A DNA stretch of 64,000 nt from Burkholderia ubonensis. Its GTDB lineage: Bacteria; Pseudomonadota; Gammaproteobacteria; Burkholderiales; Burkholderiaceae. A program made the position numbers and the translations under genes. The notes below the pieces were generated by a model. That model was given only the letters and a program-made list of their open reading frames with translations. It was not told the DNA's origin and did not search any database. Of the stretch, positions 16,809 through 25,871 are shown piece after piece (position 1 is the stretch's first letter; each line of letters starts with the position of its first letter). Location: assembly GCF_001718695.1 (NCBI RefSeq), contig NZ_CP013421.1, forward strand, positions 496,001 to 560,000, read 5' to 3'.

Positions 16809-18018
16809 GGAAATGCTGATTAATGGGCCAACTGCCGACGTTTCAGGTGAGACGACGTCGAACTTTCCGGATAACGAATCGAATCGGCGCTCATTTCGGT
16901 GCAGTTGGCTCGTAAACGAGCCTCCCTGCTCGCATTTTTCACGCGCATGACGGACTGCTCCCATGAGCCGAACGCAGCCGGTTTCGTACGATCACCAGGT
17001 TCGCCAGGGCGAACAGACTGAACAGCTGCGCCGTGTTCTTGGCCAGTCCCTTGTAGCGCACCTTGCGATAACGGAACAGGTTCTTGACGATATGAAACGG
17101 ATGCTCGACCCGCGCGCGGATTTGCGCCTTGGTTCGCTCGACCGTGGTCTCCAGATCCTTCAGCGGGCCATCCTGCATCGCCTTGATCTTTCCGCGCTTG
17201 GCCGCCACACGCCATTTCACCAGCTTGCCGTTCATTTCGTCGCGTTTGTCCACGCCGATGTAGCCCGCGTCGCCGAACGCTTCCTCTTCATGCCCGTGCA
17301 GCAGGGCGTGAGCCTGCGAAACGTCCGACACGTTGGCCGCCGTGCCCACCACGCTGTGAACCAGCCCCGAATCGGCGTCGACCCCGAGATGGGCCTTCAT
17401 CCCAAAGTGCCAGGCGTTTCCTTTCTTCGTCTGATGCATCTCCGGGTCGCGGCTCTTCTCGGCGTTCTTGGTCGACGACGGCGCTTCGATGATCGTCGCG
17501 TCGACCAAGGTACCTTCCTTCATCATCAGCCCGCGTTCGCACAGCGAGATACCGATCTCATCGAACAGCTTGCGCGTCAGGTCATGCTCGAGCAGCAGGC
17601 GCCGGAACTTCAGCAGCGTGGTCGCATCCGGCACATTCTCGACAGCCAGATCGATTCCCGCGAAGGCACGCATCGCGATGCTGTCGTACAGCGCGTCTTC
17701 CAGCCCTTCGTCCGACAGGCCGTACCACTGCTGCAGGAAATAGATTCGAAGCATCCGCTCCAGACCTATCGGCCGACGGCCGCGCTCACCCTTCGGATAG
17801 TACGGCTCGATCGCCGTCAGCAACCGCGGCCACGGCACGAGCTTCTCCATCTCGTCCAGGAAACGCTGACGCCGGGTCACGCGCTTCTTGCCCGCACTTT
17901 CCGCTTCCGCAAAGCTCATCTGCCGCTTCATCATCGAGGATCCGTTCCGTGAACTGCCTTCTACAACGTTCTCGGCTACGTCAGCGATGACCGCCGAGCT
18001 GGATAAATCAGTGTTTCC
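16809..18018 (-). mobile_element. IS5-family element inside the IS1182 element
   Basis: The element is 1210 bp. Its ends GGAAATGCTGATTAAT and (right end, reverse complement) GGAAACACTGATTTAT are imperfect inverted repeats, and the flanks carry the 4-bp duplication CTAG (16805-16808 and 18019-18022), the target expected for the IS5 group. The intact ends and duplication indicate a recent insertion. Confidence 0.9.
16939..17934 (-). CDS. IS5-family transposase
   Basis: A 331-residue DDE transposase. Catalytic residues lie in VDATIIEAP (first Asp), FGDAGYIGVDKR (second Asp) and RVEHPFHIVK (Glu). The N-terminal QMSFAEAE and PYYPKGERGRRPIGLERMLR segments are typical of the IS5 group. The frame is complete, so the enzyme is probably active. 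A long open frame on the opposite strand covers nearly the same span and is a shadow of this gene. Confidence 0.93.
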   Translation of the reverse strand: MMKRQMSFAEAESAGKKRVTRRQRFLDEMEKLVPWPRLLTAIEPYYPKGERGRRPIGLERMLRIYFLQQWYGLSDEGLEDALYDSIAMRAFAGIDLAVENVPDATTLLKFRRLLLEHDLTRKLFDEIGISLCERGLMMKEGTLVDATIIEAPSSTKNAEKSRDPEMHQTKKGNAWHFGMKAHLGVDADSGLVHSVVGTAANVSDVSQAHALLHGHEEEAFGDAGYIGVDKRDEMNGKLVKWRVAAKRGKIKAMQDGPLKDLETTVERTKAQIRARVEHPFHIVKNLFRYRKVRYKGLAKNTAQLFSLFALANLVIVRNRLRSAHGSSPSCA

Positions 18019-18054
18019 CTAGACTGAATCAACCTGTTGGGGCGCGAGGCGAAG

Positions 18055-19506
18055 ATGGGGCGATTTGTCGAAGGTGCAGACCGTAATCAGGCCGTGCTGC
18101 TGCCGGAATGCCTCGATGACTTCATCGCCGAGGACAATCCGGTCAGGATTATCGACGCATTCGTCGAAGAGCTCGAACTGGTTTCCCTGGGATTTGAAGG
18201 GGCCACGCCTGCGGCCACAGGCCGGCCGTCTTACCACCCGACTGTGCTGCTCAAGATCTACATCTACGGCTATCTCAATCGTGTGCAGTCGAGCCGTCGC
18301 CTGGAGCGAGAGTGCCAGCGCAATGTCGAACTGATGTGGTTGACTGGCCGGCTTGCGCCGGACTTCAAGACCATTGCCGAGTTCAGGCGAAGCAATGGAG
18401 AAGGCATTCGCAACGTATGCCGACGCTTCGTGATGTTGTGCCGTGACCTGAAGCTGTTCACGCAAGCGGTCGTGGCGATCGACAGCAGCAAGTTCAAAGC
18501 GGTCAACAGCCGCGACCGGAACTTCACGCCCAACAAGATTGAGAAGCGCCTCGAGCAGATCGAGCAAAGCATTCAGCGGTACCTGGATGCATTGGAGACG
18601 GCTGATCGCACTCAACCGGTCGAGGTAGAGGCGAAGACCGAGCGACTACAGGAGAAGATCGACATGCTGCGCGAACAGATGCGAGATCTGAATCGTGCAG
18701 CAGAAATCCTGAAAGGCCTCCCCGAAAAGCAGGTCTCGCTAACCGATCCCGACTCACGCTCGATGATCTCGCAGGCCAAAGGCACGGGCGTGGTTGGCTA
18801 CAACGTTCAGGTAGCCGTCGACACCCGGCATCACCTCATCGTGACGCACGAAGTGACGAACGTCGGCAGCGATCGGGCGCAGTTGAGCCCGATGGCCAAG
18901 GCCGCGCGCGATGCCATGGGCAAGAAGAAGATGAAGGCACTGGCAGACCGTGGATACTTCAGTGCACCCGAAATCAAGGCGTGCGATGACGCTGGCATTG
19001 CTGCATTGGTGCCCAAATCGCAGACATCCAGCGCCAAGGCCGACGGGCGGTTCGACCGGGCTGACTTCGTCTATATCGTCGAGGATGATCAGTATCAGTG
19101 CCCGGCCGGTCAACGGGCGATTTACCGATACAGTTCAGTTGAGGGCGGCAACCTGATGACCCTGCGTACCTACTGGAGCAGTGCGTGTCCGCGATGCCCG
19201 ATCAAGAGCCAGTGTACGCCGGCTGATTACCGACGAATCCGGCGGTGGGAGCACGAAGCGGTGCTTGAGGCGATGCAGCAAAGGCTGGATCACCAGCTCA
19301 ACGCCATGACGATACGACGCCGTACAGTCGAACATGTGTTCGGCACGCTCAAGCACTGGATGGGCGCGACTCACTTCCAGACACGCGGGCTTGGATGCGT
19401 CGCGGCAGAAATGAGCTTGCATGTGCTGGCATACAACCTCAAGCGCGTCATCAGGATTCTGGGGTTCTCCAAGGCGATGCAAGCGATGAGGTTGGCAGGC
19501 GTATGA
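18055..19506 (+). CDS. IS1182-family transposase
   Basis: A 483-residue DDE transposase with VAIDSSKFKAV (Asp), LADRGYFSAPE (Asp) and RRTVEHVFGTLKHWMG (Glu), a coiled-coil region near 180-225 and a Cys-rich C-terminal patch (CPRCPIKSQC). The ATG at 18055 has GAGGCGAAG just upstream. The gene is intact but its native upstream region was replaced by the IS5 insertion 36 bp before the start, so expression may now depend on the IS5 end. Confidence 0.92.
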   Translation: MGRFVEGADRNQAVLLPECLDDFIAEDNPVRIIDAFVEELELVSLGFEGATPAATGRPSYHPTVLLKIYIYGYLNRVQSSRRLERECQRNVELMWLTGRLAPDFKTIAEFRRSNGEGIRNVCRRFVMLCRDLKLFTQAVVAIDSSKFKAVNSRDRNFTPNKIEKRLEQIEQSIQRYLDALETADRTQPVEVEAKTERLQEKIDMLREQMRDLNRAAEILKGLPEKQVSLTDPDSRSMISQAKGTGVVGYNVQVAVDTRHHLIVTHEVTNVGSDRAQLSPMAKAARDAMGKKKMKALADRGYFSAPEIKACDDAGIAALVPKSQTSSAKADGRFDRADFVYIVEDDQYQCPAGQRAIYRYSSVEGGNLMTLRTYWSSACPRCPIKSQCTPADYRRIRRWEHEAVLEAMQQRLDHQLNAMTIRRRTVEHVFGTLKHWMGATHFQTRGLGCVAAEMSLHVLAYNLKRVIRILGFSKAMQAMRLAGV

Positions 19507-19633
19507 TCTCACGCGTTGACGCCCCTAACTGGCATTGCACGATCAGATCCGCCGCTCGCAAACCGGCGCCCTGCAAACGCGCTCATACCCGCACCCCGTT
19601 GGTTGGTTATGACGTTTTTACACAGCCTCGGCC

Positions 19634-19773
19634 AAGACTGTGTGAAAACGCACGCTGAACATGGTTTCCTCACAGATCGACCCTTCAGATCGCGCTGTAT
19701 TGGCTTGGCAGCAACTCGGGAAGGGTAAAGCGACACTCGAAAACCGGGTTCTTTCGCGTTTTAACATAGCCTC
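19634..19773. repeat. MITE-like element, copy B of the dispersed repeat
   Basis: About 140 bp bounded by AAGACTGTGTGAAAACGC on the left and GCGTTTTAACATAGCCTC on the right, an inverted pair resembling the IS1182 ends (GAGGCTGTGTNAAAACG). It contains no transposase. The right 62 bp (to 19777) match repeat copy A at 9525-9586 in 56 of 62 positions. It abuts the IS1182 right end, separated only by GGCC. Confidence 0.6.
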
Positions 19774-20049
19774 GGCCGACTGCCGCCCAACGTAGTCGGC
19801 CGCACCCGCCCCCAAGGCGCCCTTCGAATTTTCAGAAACCGGACTTTTCCCACCACGCATCGGCGTGCTGATCAGATGCGCAGCCCCCGCCGGTGGGCAA
19901 TCACATTCCCCAGCTCAACGCTCTCCACGACTTCAACGAAGGCTGAATCGACGTCGAAGGCGCCGCTAGCATCGAGCACCGAGCGGGCTCGACGACGCTC
20001 GCAATGGCACTGAACGAACTCCTCGCGACGCAAACGCGCGGGTCGCTCG

Positions 20050-20991
20050 TCAACGAGCCTTGCGGGCCGGCGCATGAGCGGCCGGCGCCGCAAGCGAGAC
20101 GATGAAGTCGAGAAAAGCACGCACCTTCGCCGGCACGTAGCGCCGCGACGGATACAGCGCATACAGCGGGAAACGGTCATCGGGCCAGTCGGAAAACAGG
20201 TCGACGAGCCGGCCGTCCGCGAGTGGCGCTTCGACGCCCAGTTCCATCACCTGCGCGATCGCGTGGCCGGCGAGACAGACGCTGTGCATCGTCCCGACGT
20301 CGTTCACCGTCAACCGGCCCGCGACATCGACGACGAGCTTCTTGCGCCCGCGATGAAACTCCCAGTCGAACGGATGCCCGGTGGCCGGATCGCGATAGCG
20401 GATGCACGCATGCGTGTCGCGCTCCAGACCGGCGGGTTGCAGTGGCCGCCCATGCCGCTTCAGATACGACGGCGCGGCGACCGTGAGAATGCGCGTCTCC
20501 AGCAGCTTGCGCGCGACGAGCGTCGACGGCTGCGGATGCCCGAAACGCACCGCCAGCTCGAAGCCGTCCGCGATCATGTCGCCAAGCTGATCGCGCGTCA
20601 CCAGTTCGACCCTGAGCTCCGGATATTCCTCGATGAACGAACCCAACTGCGGACCGAGCACGAACCGCGAGAAAAACGGATCGACGTTCACGCGCAGGCG
20701 GCCGCGCACCGCCGTCGCGCCCTGCGTCGCATGGGTCGTCGCTTCTTCGAGCGCCCCCAGCAGCGGCATCACCTGCTCGTAGAAACGGCGGCCTTCGTCG
20801 GTGAGCGTGACGGAGCGCGTCGTGCGCTCCAGCAGGCGCACGCCGAGCCGGCCTTCCAGCCGCGCGATCGCCCGGCTCACGCCCGACTGCGACATGTCGA
20901 GTATTTCGCCCGCGCCAGCAAAGCTGCCGGTATCGACGATCGCGGCCAACACGCCCATGCCGTTCAGCATACGTTCGTCAAAGCCGGCCAT
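20050..20991 (-). CDS. LysR-family transcriptional regulator
   Basis: A 313-residue regulator: N-terminal winged helix-turn-helix (residues ~8-65, with SFAGAGEILDMSQSGVSRAI) and a LysR substrate-binding domain (90-300). Start at 20991, with GGGAGGG eight bases upstream; an earlier frame adds eight residues. It is divergent from the NmrA-type reductase gene 120 bp away, the usual arrangement for a LysR protein and its target, which suggests that it controlled that reductase before the reductase was truncated. Effector unknown. Confidence 0.9.
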   Translation of the reverse strand: MAGFDERMLNGMGVLAAIVDTGSFAGAGEILDMSQSGVSRAIARLEGRLGVRLLERTTRSVTLTDEGRRFYEQVMPLLGALEEATTHATQGATAVRGRLRVNVDPFFSRFVLGPQLGSFIEEYPELRVELVTRDQLGDMIADGFELAVRFGHPQPSTLVARKLLETRILTVAAPSYLKRHGRPLQPAGLERDTHACIRYRDPATGHPFDWEFHRGRKKLVVDVAGRLTVNDVGTMHSVCLAGHAIAQVMELGVEAPLADGRLVDLFSDWPDDRFPLYALYPSRRYVPAKVRAFLDFIVSLAAPAAHAPARKAR

Positions 20992-21111
20992 TGATGCCCT
21001 CCCGTCATGGATCAAATGACACCGATGTTATCGCGAAGCGAATTGCCGGCGCCCAGAATGGCACCTGTCGAAACGCAAGACACGTGAAACACATCGAACA
21101 GGGGAAACGTC

Positions 21112-22035
21112 ATGTTTGCGATCACGGGAATTACAGGGCAGGTGGGCGGAGTCGTCGCGCGGGTGCTGCTTGCGGCGGAGCGGGACGTTCGGGCGGTGGT
21201 CCGCGATCCGGCGAAGGGCGCGCAGTGGGCGCAGCAGGGCTGCGACGTCGCGATTGCGCAGATGGACGACGCCGCCGCGCTGTCGCGCGCGTTCGCCGGT
21301 ACGGAGGGCGTGTTCGTGCTGCTGCCGCCGAACTTCGATCCGTCGCCCGGCTATCCGGAGTCGCGCGCCGCGATTTCCGCGTTGCGCGATGCGCTGCTCG
21401 CGGCGCGGCCGGCGCGGGTCGTCTGTCTGTCGACGATCGGCGCGCAGGCCACGGAGGACAATCTGCTGCAGCAACTCGGCGCCATGGAGCGCGAGTTCGC
21501 CGCGCTGCCGATGCCGGTCGCATTCCTGCGCGCGGCCTGGTTCATCGAGAACGCGGCGTGGGACATCGCGCCCGCACGCGACACCGGCACGATCCCGTCG
21601 TTCCTGACGCCGCTCGACCGGCCGGTGCCGATGGTCGCGACCGCGGACGTCGGCCGCGTCGCCGCCGACCTGCTGCGCGATACCTGGACCGGCAGCCGCA
21701 TCGTCGAGTTCGAAGGGCCGCGCCGCGTGTCGCCGAACGACATCGCCGCGACCCTGTCGCACCTGCTCGGCAAGGACGTGCGCGCGCAGGCGGTGCCGCG
21801 CGAGACCTGGGAAGACCTGTTCAGGTCGCGCTGCGCTGTCCGGCGATCTGGCATGCCTGCGCGAAATGGCCGACGTCGCCGCGCAGGCGAACCGGCTGGG
21901 ACGTTTCGATTCGATCATCCACAACGCGGCGCTCGGGTATCGCGAGCCGCGGCGGATCGAAACGGTCGACGGCTTGCCGCACGTCTTAGCGATCAACACG
22001 CTCGCGCCGTACATCTAACCCTACGATTCGCATAA
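21112..22035 (+). CDS. NmrA-type NAD(P)-binding reductase, 3' end replaced by foreign frame
   Basis: Residues 1-240 are a normal NmrA/atypical SDR protein: nucleotide motif GITGQVGG at the start, VFVLLPPNF, VCLSTIGA and FLRAAWFIENAAW. At about codon 240 (ETWEDLF, near 21829) similarity stops and the DNA switches to a fragment of a different SDR gene in another frame, so the last ~65 residues are out-of-frame filler. The usual length is ~285 residues, so the last conserved ~45 are lost. Good RBS (AGGGGAAACGTC-ATG). Activity is doubtful. Divergent from the LysR gene. Confidence 0.75.
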   Translation: MFAITGITGQVGGVVARVLLAAERDVRAVVRDPAKGAQWAQQGCDVAIAQMDDAAALSRAFAGTEGVFVLLPPNFDPSPGYPESRAAISALRDALLAARPARVVCLSTIGAQATEDNLLQQLGAMEREFAALPMPVAFLRAAWFIENAAWDIAPARDTGTIPSFLTPLDRPVPMVATADVGRVAADLLRDTWTGSRIVEFEGPRRVSPNDIAATLSHLLGKDVRAQAVPRETWEDLFRSRCAVRRSGMPARNGRRRRAGEPAGTFRFDHPQRGARVSRAAADRNGRRLAARLSDQHARAVHLTLRFA

Positions 22036-22722
22036 CCGTCTCCCGTTTCAGATCACTGTTGGGAGCCGGTGGGACAGCACGACAACTACGGATTCGCGCT
22101 CGCAGCGCAACCGGGCGGGTCGCAGGGGCGGCCAACTACTAACACGAGCTCGCGGCTCATCGTATAGGAACGGCCTGCCCACCCGAAGTGCTCCCCAGTG
22201 CCCCATGTCCCGGATGGTCACACCATACGCTCAAACCGCTCGGCGCGGGAACGCGAGGCACCGGCTATATCATGCCGGTTACTGACCGCATTGATAGATA
22301 AACCGCGGCGGCTGATCTATCTGAGTTCGGGTCTGCATCGCAGCGGCGACGCGAGCCTCGACGATCTCGAATGGCGCACACGCCGATGGGACGGCACGGC
22401 CGCGTATTCGGACTCGAAGCTGCATGACGTGCTGCTCGCGTTCGCGATTGCGCGGCGCTGGCCGGACGTGCTGTCGAATGCGCTCGAACCGGGCTGGGTC
22501 GCGACGAAGAAGGGCGGCCCCGGCGCGCCCGACGATCTCGATGCGGCGCCGCGCACCCAGGTCTCGCTCGCGGCCAGCGACGATCCCGCGGCGCGCGTCA
22601 GCGGGCAGTACTTCTATCATCTGATGCCGCGGCCGACGCATCCGGACGCGCACGATCCCGAAGTGCAGGACCGGCTGATCGACGAATGCCGCCGGCTGTC
22701 GGGCGTCGTGCTGCCGGACTAG
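21833..22722 (+). pseudogene. Short-chain dehydrogenase, broken (5' deleted and interrupted)
   Basis: Segment 21833-22015 encodes an SDR middle part (GRFDSIIHNAALGYREP ... INTLAPYI). Segment 22282-22722 in another frame continues it exactly (LTALIDKPRRLIYLSSGLHR ... YSDSKLHD ... LEPGWVATK). Between them lie 266 bp with no coding potential that begin TAACC and end GGTTA. The first ~70 residues, including the nucleotide-binding glycines, are missing because the gene is joined to the truncated NmrA-type gene. Not functional. Confidence 0.8.
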
Positions 22723-22973
22723 CGGCCGGGTAGCCACGGTTACGCCGTGCTCACTGGCACCGTCGACCACGTGCCCGCCGGCTCTCGCCGCTGACGCGCC
22801 GGATCGTCAATGATCCGGCGCGATGCGGCGAACGTCTCCAACGTGCCGAACTGAGTCAGCCAATCTGACGCGGTCTGTTTGGTCGAGTCCAGCCTATACG
22901 CGTCACGACCACGCCGCCGCAACTTCGTCGCCGCCCACCGCTCGCACCGCTTCGGGCACACCCGTTGCTGCGT

Positions 22974-23486
22974 ATGGTCATGGACCTCGCCCTCATCACC
23001 TACCCGCCTCGCATGACGCTCCCCGACCCGTCCGATTTTCCGGTGCGCGCGGTGCCGCTCGCACCGTTGACGAAGGAGCGCGCGACGATCGTCTGCCATC
23101 GCAACGGCCGCGTCCTGCTGGTCGCGCGCCGGCAAGCGCTGCGCTGGACGTTGCCGGGCGGCATGATCCGGCGCGGCGAGTCGGCGCTCGAGGCCGCGCA
23201 TCGCGAACTGCAGGAGGAGACGGGCCTCGTCGGTCTCGACCTCGCGTATTTCTTCTACGTGGACGGCAGCGCGAAACGTCACCACGTATTCGTCGCGAAG
23301 CTGCCGCCGGGCAAGCACGCGCGCGCGGGTCGCGAGATCGCGCTGTGCCGCTGGGTTCGCCTCGACGCGGTGTCGCACTGGCCGACCAGCGCACCCACGC
23401 AACGCATCGCACGTCAGCTCGCGACGCTCTGCGAGCAGCATGTCGGCGCCTGCGTCGCGCTCAGCGCCCTTCGCGGGTCGCGCTGA
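22974..23486 (+). CDS. NUDIX hydrolase
   Basis: About 170 residues with a perfect NUDIX box GX5EX7REUXEEXGU at about residues 63-85 (GMIRRGE ... RELQEETGL). NUDIX enzymes hydrolyse nucleoside diphosphates linked to other moieties; the substrate is not evident. Start uncertain: ATG at 22974, 22980 or 23013, none with a clear RBS; the last leaves the domain intact. The 3' end overlaps the convergent DUF1641 gene by 26 bp. Confidence 0.82.
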   Translation: MVMDLALITYPPRMTLPDPSDFPVRAVPLAPLTKERATIVCHRNGRVLLVARRQALRWTLPGGMIRRGESALEAAHRELQEETGLVGLDLAYFFYVDGSAKRHHVFVAKLPPGKHARAGREIALCRWVRLDAVSHWPTSAPTQRIARQLATLCEQHVGACVALSALRGSR

Positions 23487-23952
23487 CGCCCGCCGCGGCC
23501 GAAGCCGGATCAGGCGGCTCGCGCTCGAGCCCCTGCGCGAACACCTTCAACCCTTCGAGCAGCGGCGTCAGCGCATCCCACAGCGCCTCGTCGTGCAGCA
23601 GCCGATACGCGCCGCGCACGCCCGGCGCGACGTGCTCGTGCTCGGCCGATTTCCACGCGCCGACGTGATGCAGCGCGTCGGCAGCCGCGAAGGCGACCTT
23701 GCCGAACTGCTCGGGCGGAATCCGCGACAGCGCCATCAGCAGCGTCATCAGGTTCTGTACGCCGGATTGCATGCCGGGCTTGTCGAACGCGTCGACGAGC
23801 CGCTGCGCCATCTGCGCGTTCGCGCTGACGACTTCGTTCGCGAAGTTCAGAAAACCGTGCCGGTGCAGGCTGCCCAGCAGGCTCTCCAGCGCGTTGTGCG
23901 CGCCGGGTTCGGGTGTCGCAGGCGTCGTGTCGGAGAACGGACGATCGGACAT
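23461..23952 (-). CDS. DUF1641 family protein
   Basis: A 163-residue soluble, mostly helical protein. The segments LESLLGSLHRHGFLNFANEV and LMTLLMALSRIPPEQFGK match the DUF1641 family, small proteins often encoded near formate dehydrogenases and redox genes, without a known activity. Start at 23952 with GGAG about ten bases upstream. The next gene upstream on the same strand is the BON protein, 108 bp away, so they may form one unit. Confidence 0.75.
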   Translation of the reverse strand: MSDRPFSDTTPATPEPGAHNALESLLGSLHRHGFLNFANEVVSANAQMAQRLVDAFDKPGMQSGVQNLMTLLMALSRIPPEQFGKVAFAAADALHHVGAWKSAEHEHVAPGVRGAYRLLHDEALWDALTPLLEGLKVFAQGLEREPPDPASAAAGVSATREGR

Positions 23953-24060
23953 CGGCAAGGCTCCGGTGAAGCGCCGCGCAGCCGCCGTTACGCGCGCCGC
24001 GCGTGCGCGGGTTCGGGTCGGCCCGCGCCGGCCGCATGCGGCGACGCGAGCCATGCGGCG

Positions 24061-24543
24061 TCAGTGCATGGGGCCGGCGGGCGGCGCCTTGTATTCGCTG
24101 CGCGCGCCCATCGCGTCCTCGACGGTCTGCACGCCGCGCAGCCCGGCGATGCCGTCGACCAGCGCATGCCGCTCGGTTTCCTCGACCTGCCCGCTCAGGC
24201 GCACGTGCCCGTGCTCGACGCTCACGTCGACGTCGCGCGGATGTGCGACCAGATGGCCCAATGCGGCGCGTACGCGCTCGGCGATCTGCACGTCGTCGGC
24301 TTCGCCGGCGAACCAGTCGGCATGCAGCCCGGCGATCGCGCCACGCGCATGATCGGCCGCGCGCCGCGCCTGAGCGCTCGCATAGTCGGCGACGCCGTCC
24401 CGGCCCGCAGCGGCCTTGTCGCGCACGTACGCGCGCCGCCGCCGGCCCGACGCCGGATCGAGAAAGTACATCGCCGCCGCGCCGCATGCGACGGCCGCGA
24501 CCAGATTCAACAATGGATGAGTGGAACGTGTTCTGGAGGTCAT
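24061..24543 (-). CDS. BON-domain protein with N-terminal membrane anchor
   Basis: A 160-residue protein: one N-terminal helix (about residues 10-28, followed by the YFLDPASGRRRR motif common to this group), a polar linker, then one BON domain (about 85-148; VHP-like HPRDVDVSVEHGHVRLSGQV). BON domains bind phospholipid or membrane-linked ligands and occur in osmotic and stress proteins such as OsmY. Start at the ATG at 24543 with TTCTGGAGG upstream. Confidence 0.85.
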   Translation of the reverse strand: MTSRTRSTHPLLNLVAAVACGAAAMYFLDPASGRRRRAYVRDKAAAGRDGVADYASAQARRAADHARGAIAGLHADWFAGEADDVQIAERVRAALGHLVAHPRDVDVSVEHGHVRLSGQVEETERHALVDGIAGLRGVQTVEDAMGARSEYKAPPAGPMH

Positions 24544-25103
24544 ATCTGCACCGTAGGTCGATACCCGGAACCGCCGGGCTTCGTCGTCACGCGCAGCATC
24601 GGCCGTTCCTCGTGCGAGCGCACGGGCCGTCGCGGGCCTGGCGGGCAGCCGATCGGCGGCGCAGCAGCAGGTGCAGCCGCGGCGTACTGGCGCCGCGCGC
24701 GGTTGCGACGGGGCCGAGCCGCGGCGGACAACCGGGCAAGGCAGCGCTGCCGAGGCGCCGGCGGTACGCCCCAAATGACAAGCGCTTGAAAATTCCGCGA
24801 TCACTGCACGGCTTGCGGCCGCGGCGAACGTGCGGGCGGCAGGCGTGGTGCGCTCACCCCGCCACGCGGCCCCGTCAACCGACTCCTCCGAGTGGCGCTT
24901 CCATGGGGCCTACTCCGACGGGCTCCTCCAGCGGCTCGTCCATGCCCGCTCCCCCTGGGTCGCTCTATGCGCCCGCCCGCCCCTCCGCCCCATCGATCGT
25001 CCCAGCCGGACGCCCCCACCCCAACGCCCAAAACGGCGCTAAGCAACGGGGAACGCCGCGAACCCCGCGCCCCCTGCACGCCCTCCTGCCCCGCGCGTCC
25101 CCC
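24544..25103. other. 560 bp without a recognisable gene
   Basis: Many overlapping open frames occur on both strands because stop codons are rare at this GC content, but none has family motifs or a convincing RBS. A local AT-rich patch around 24775-24800 (CAAATGACAAGCGCTTGAAAATTCC) could hold the promoter of the BON-DUF1641 pair. The remainder downstream of the FRG gene shows C-rich low complexity. Confidence 0.5.
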
Positions 25104-25871
25104 TCACCGCGGCGCATGCGTATCCTCATCGGCGGGAAAGAAGCGAATGTCCGTTAGTTGCGCGATGCCGTCGAGGTCCGGAAAGATCGTCCCGATGCTC
25201 ACGCCCACGCCCGCCAGCTCGCGCCGGATCGCGGCGAAGCATTCGCCGGGCACGACGATCCGCGTGAGGCGCCCGGCAAGCGCCCGATCTTCGTCGAGCG
25301 GCGTGCAGCACCGCGCGTCGGCGTCGTAGCGATGGATCGTGAACCAGCCGTCCTGCGCGGTGATGCGCGGCATCACGTGACGCGGCCGGAATACCGTGGT
25401 GCGCGTCACCGCCAGCGGCGCGCGCCGCTCGGCGGCCGTCGCGATGTCGTCGGCGTCGTGCGACAGGCACCACACCGCGCCGTCGCCGCCCGTGCCGTTG
25501 GCGGTCCTGACCGCGAACCACAGCGCGGCCAGCGCGTTGCCCGACCAGTCGAGCAGTCGCGTGCGCATCCCGTGCTGCTGCGCGAGCGCGAGCCAGTCGC
25601 AGGCGTCGAGGTTCGGCGCAGGATCGAGATGCGGCAGCGCGCGCCGCGTGAACTCGTCGAGCATCCGCGCCTCGAGGTCGGGCGACGCGCACTGGCGCGC
25701 GATGCTCGGCACGAGCGGCCAGCCGGCGTTGCATTGCCCGCGAAACAGCCGCGACGGCGTCCCGTCCCGCGCCGCGCCGAGCGCGGTGATGTAGCTCGCG
25801 ATGCTGTCGATCGTCGGCCCCGCCTTGCCCGCATCACGCCCCATCGCGCGCCCCCGGTTCATTACGGTCAC
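25104..25871 (-). CDS. FRG-domain protein coupled to the bd-type oxidase genes
   Basis: About 255 residues with an FRG domain, named for its F/Y-RGQ motif: LFRGQCNAGWPLVPSIAR near residues 42-59 and HGMRTRLLDWSGNALAALWF near 99-118. Function of the domain is not established. The GTG at 25871 overlaps the oxidase subunit II stop as GTGA; an ATG three codons in is the alternative. This puts an FRG protein at the end of a terminal oxidase operon, an unusual partnership. No signal peptide or membrane helix. Confidence 0.8.
   Translation of the reverse strand: MTVMNRGRAMGRDAGKAGPTIDSIASYITALGAARDGTPSRLFRGQCNAGWPLVPSIARQCASPDLEARMLDEFTRRALPHLDPAPNLDACDWLALAQQHGMRTRLLDWSGNALAALWFAVRTANGTGGDGAVWCLSHDADDIATAAERRAPLAVTRTTVFRPRHVMPRITAQDGWFTIHRYDADARCCTPLDEDRALAGRLTRIVVPGECFAAIRRELAGVGVSIGTIFPDLDGIAQLTDIRFFPADEDTHAPR

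Larger units (their letters stand above)
16777..19629 (+). mobile_element. IS1182-family element, interrupted by an IS5 element
   Basis: The ends are GAGGCTGTGTCAAAACG at 16777 and its inverted match CGTTTTTACACAGCCTC ending at 19629 (16 of 17 positions agree). GGCC abuts both ends outside, as a possible target duplication or part of a longer palindromic end. Without the inserted IS5 the element is about 1.64 kb, right for this family, with one transposase gene. The IS5 lies between the left end and the transposase start, so it replaces the transposase promoter region. Confidence 0.8.

Noticed and set aside
16963..17952. 329-codon plus-strand frame over the IS5 element
   Set aside because: Exact antisense of the transposase, no motifs.
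19872..20180. Minus-strand frame downstream of the LysR gene
   Set aside because: Short, partly overlaps the LysR coding region; the readable tail (VEVVESVELGNVIAHRRGL) is not enough to call a gene or remnant.
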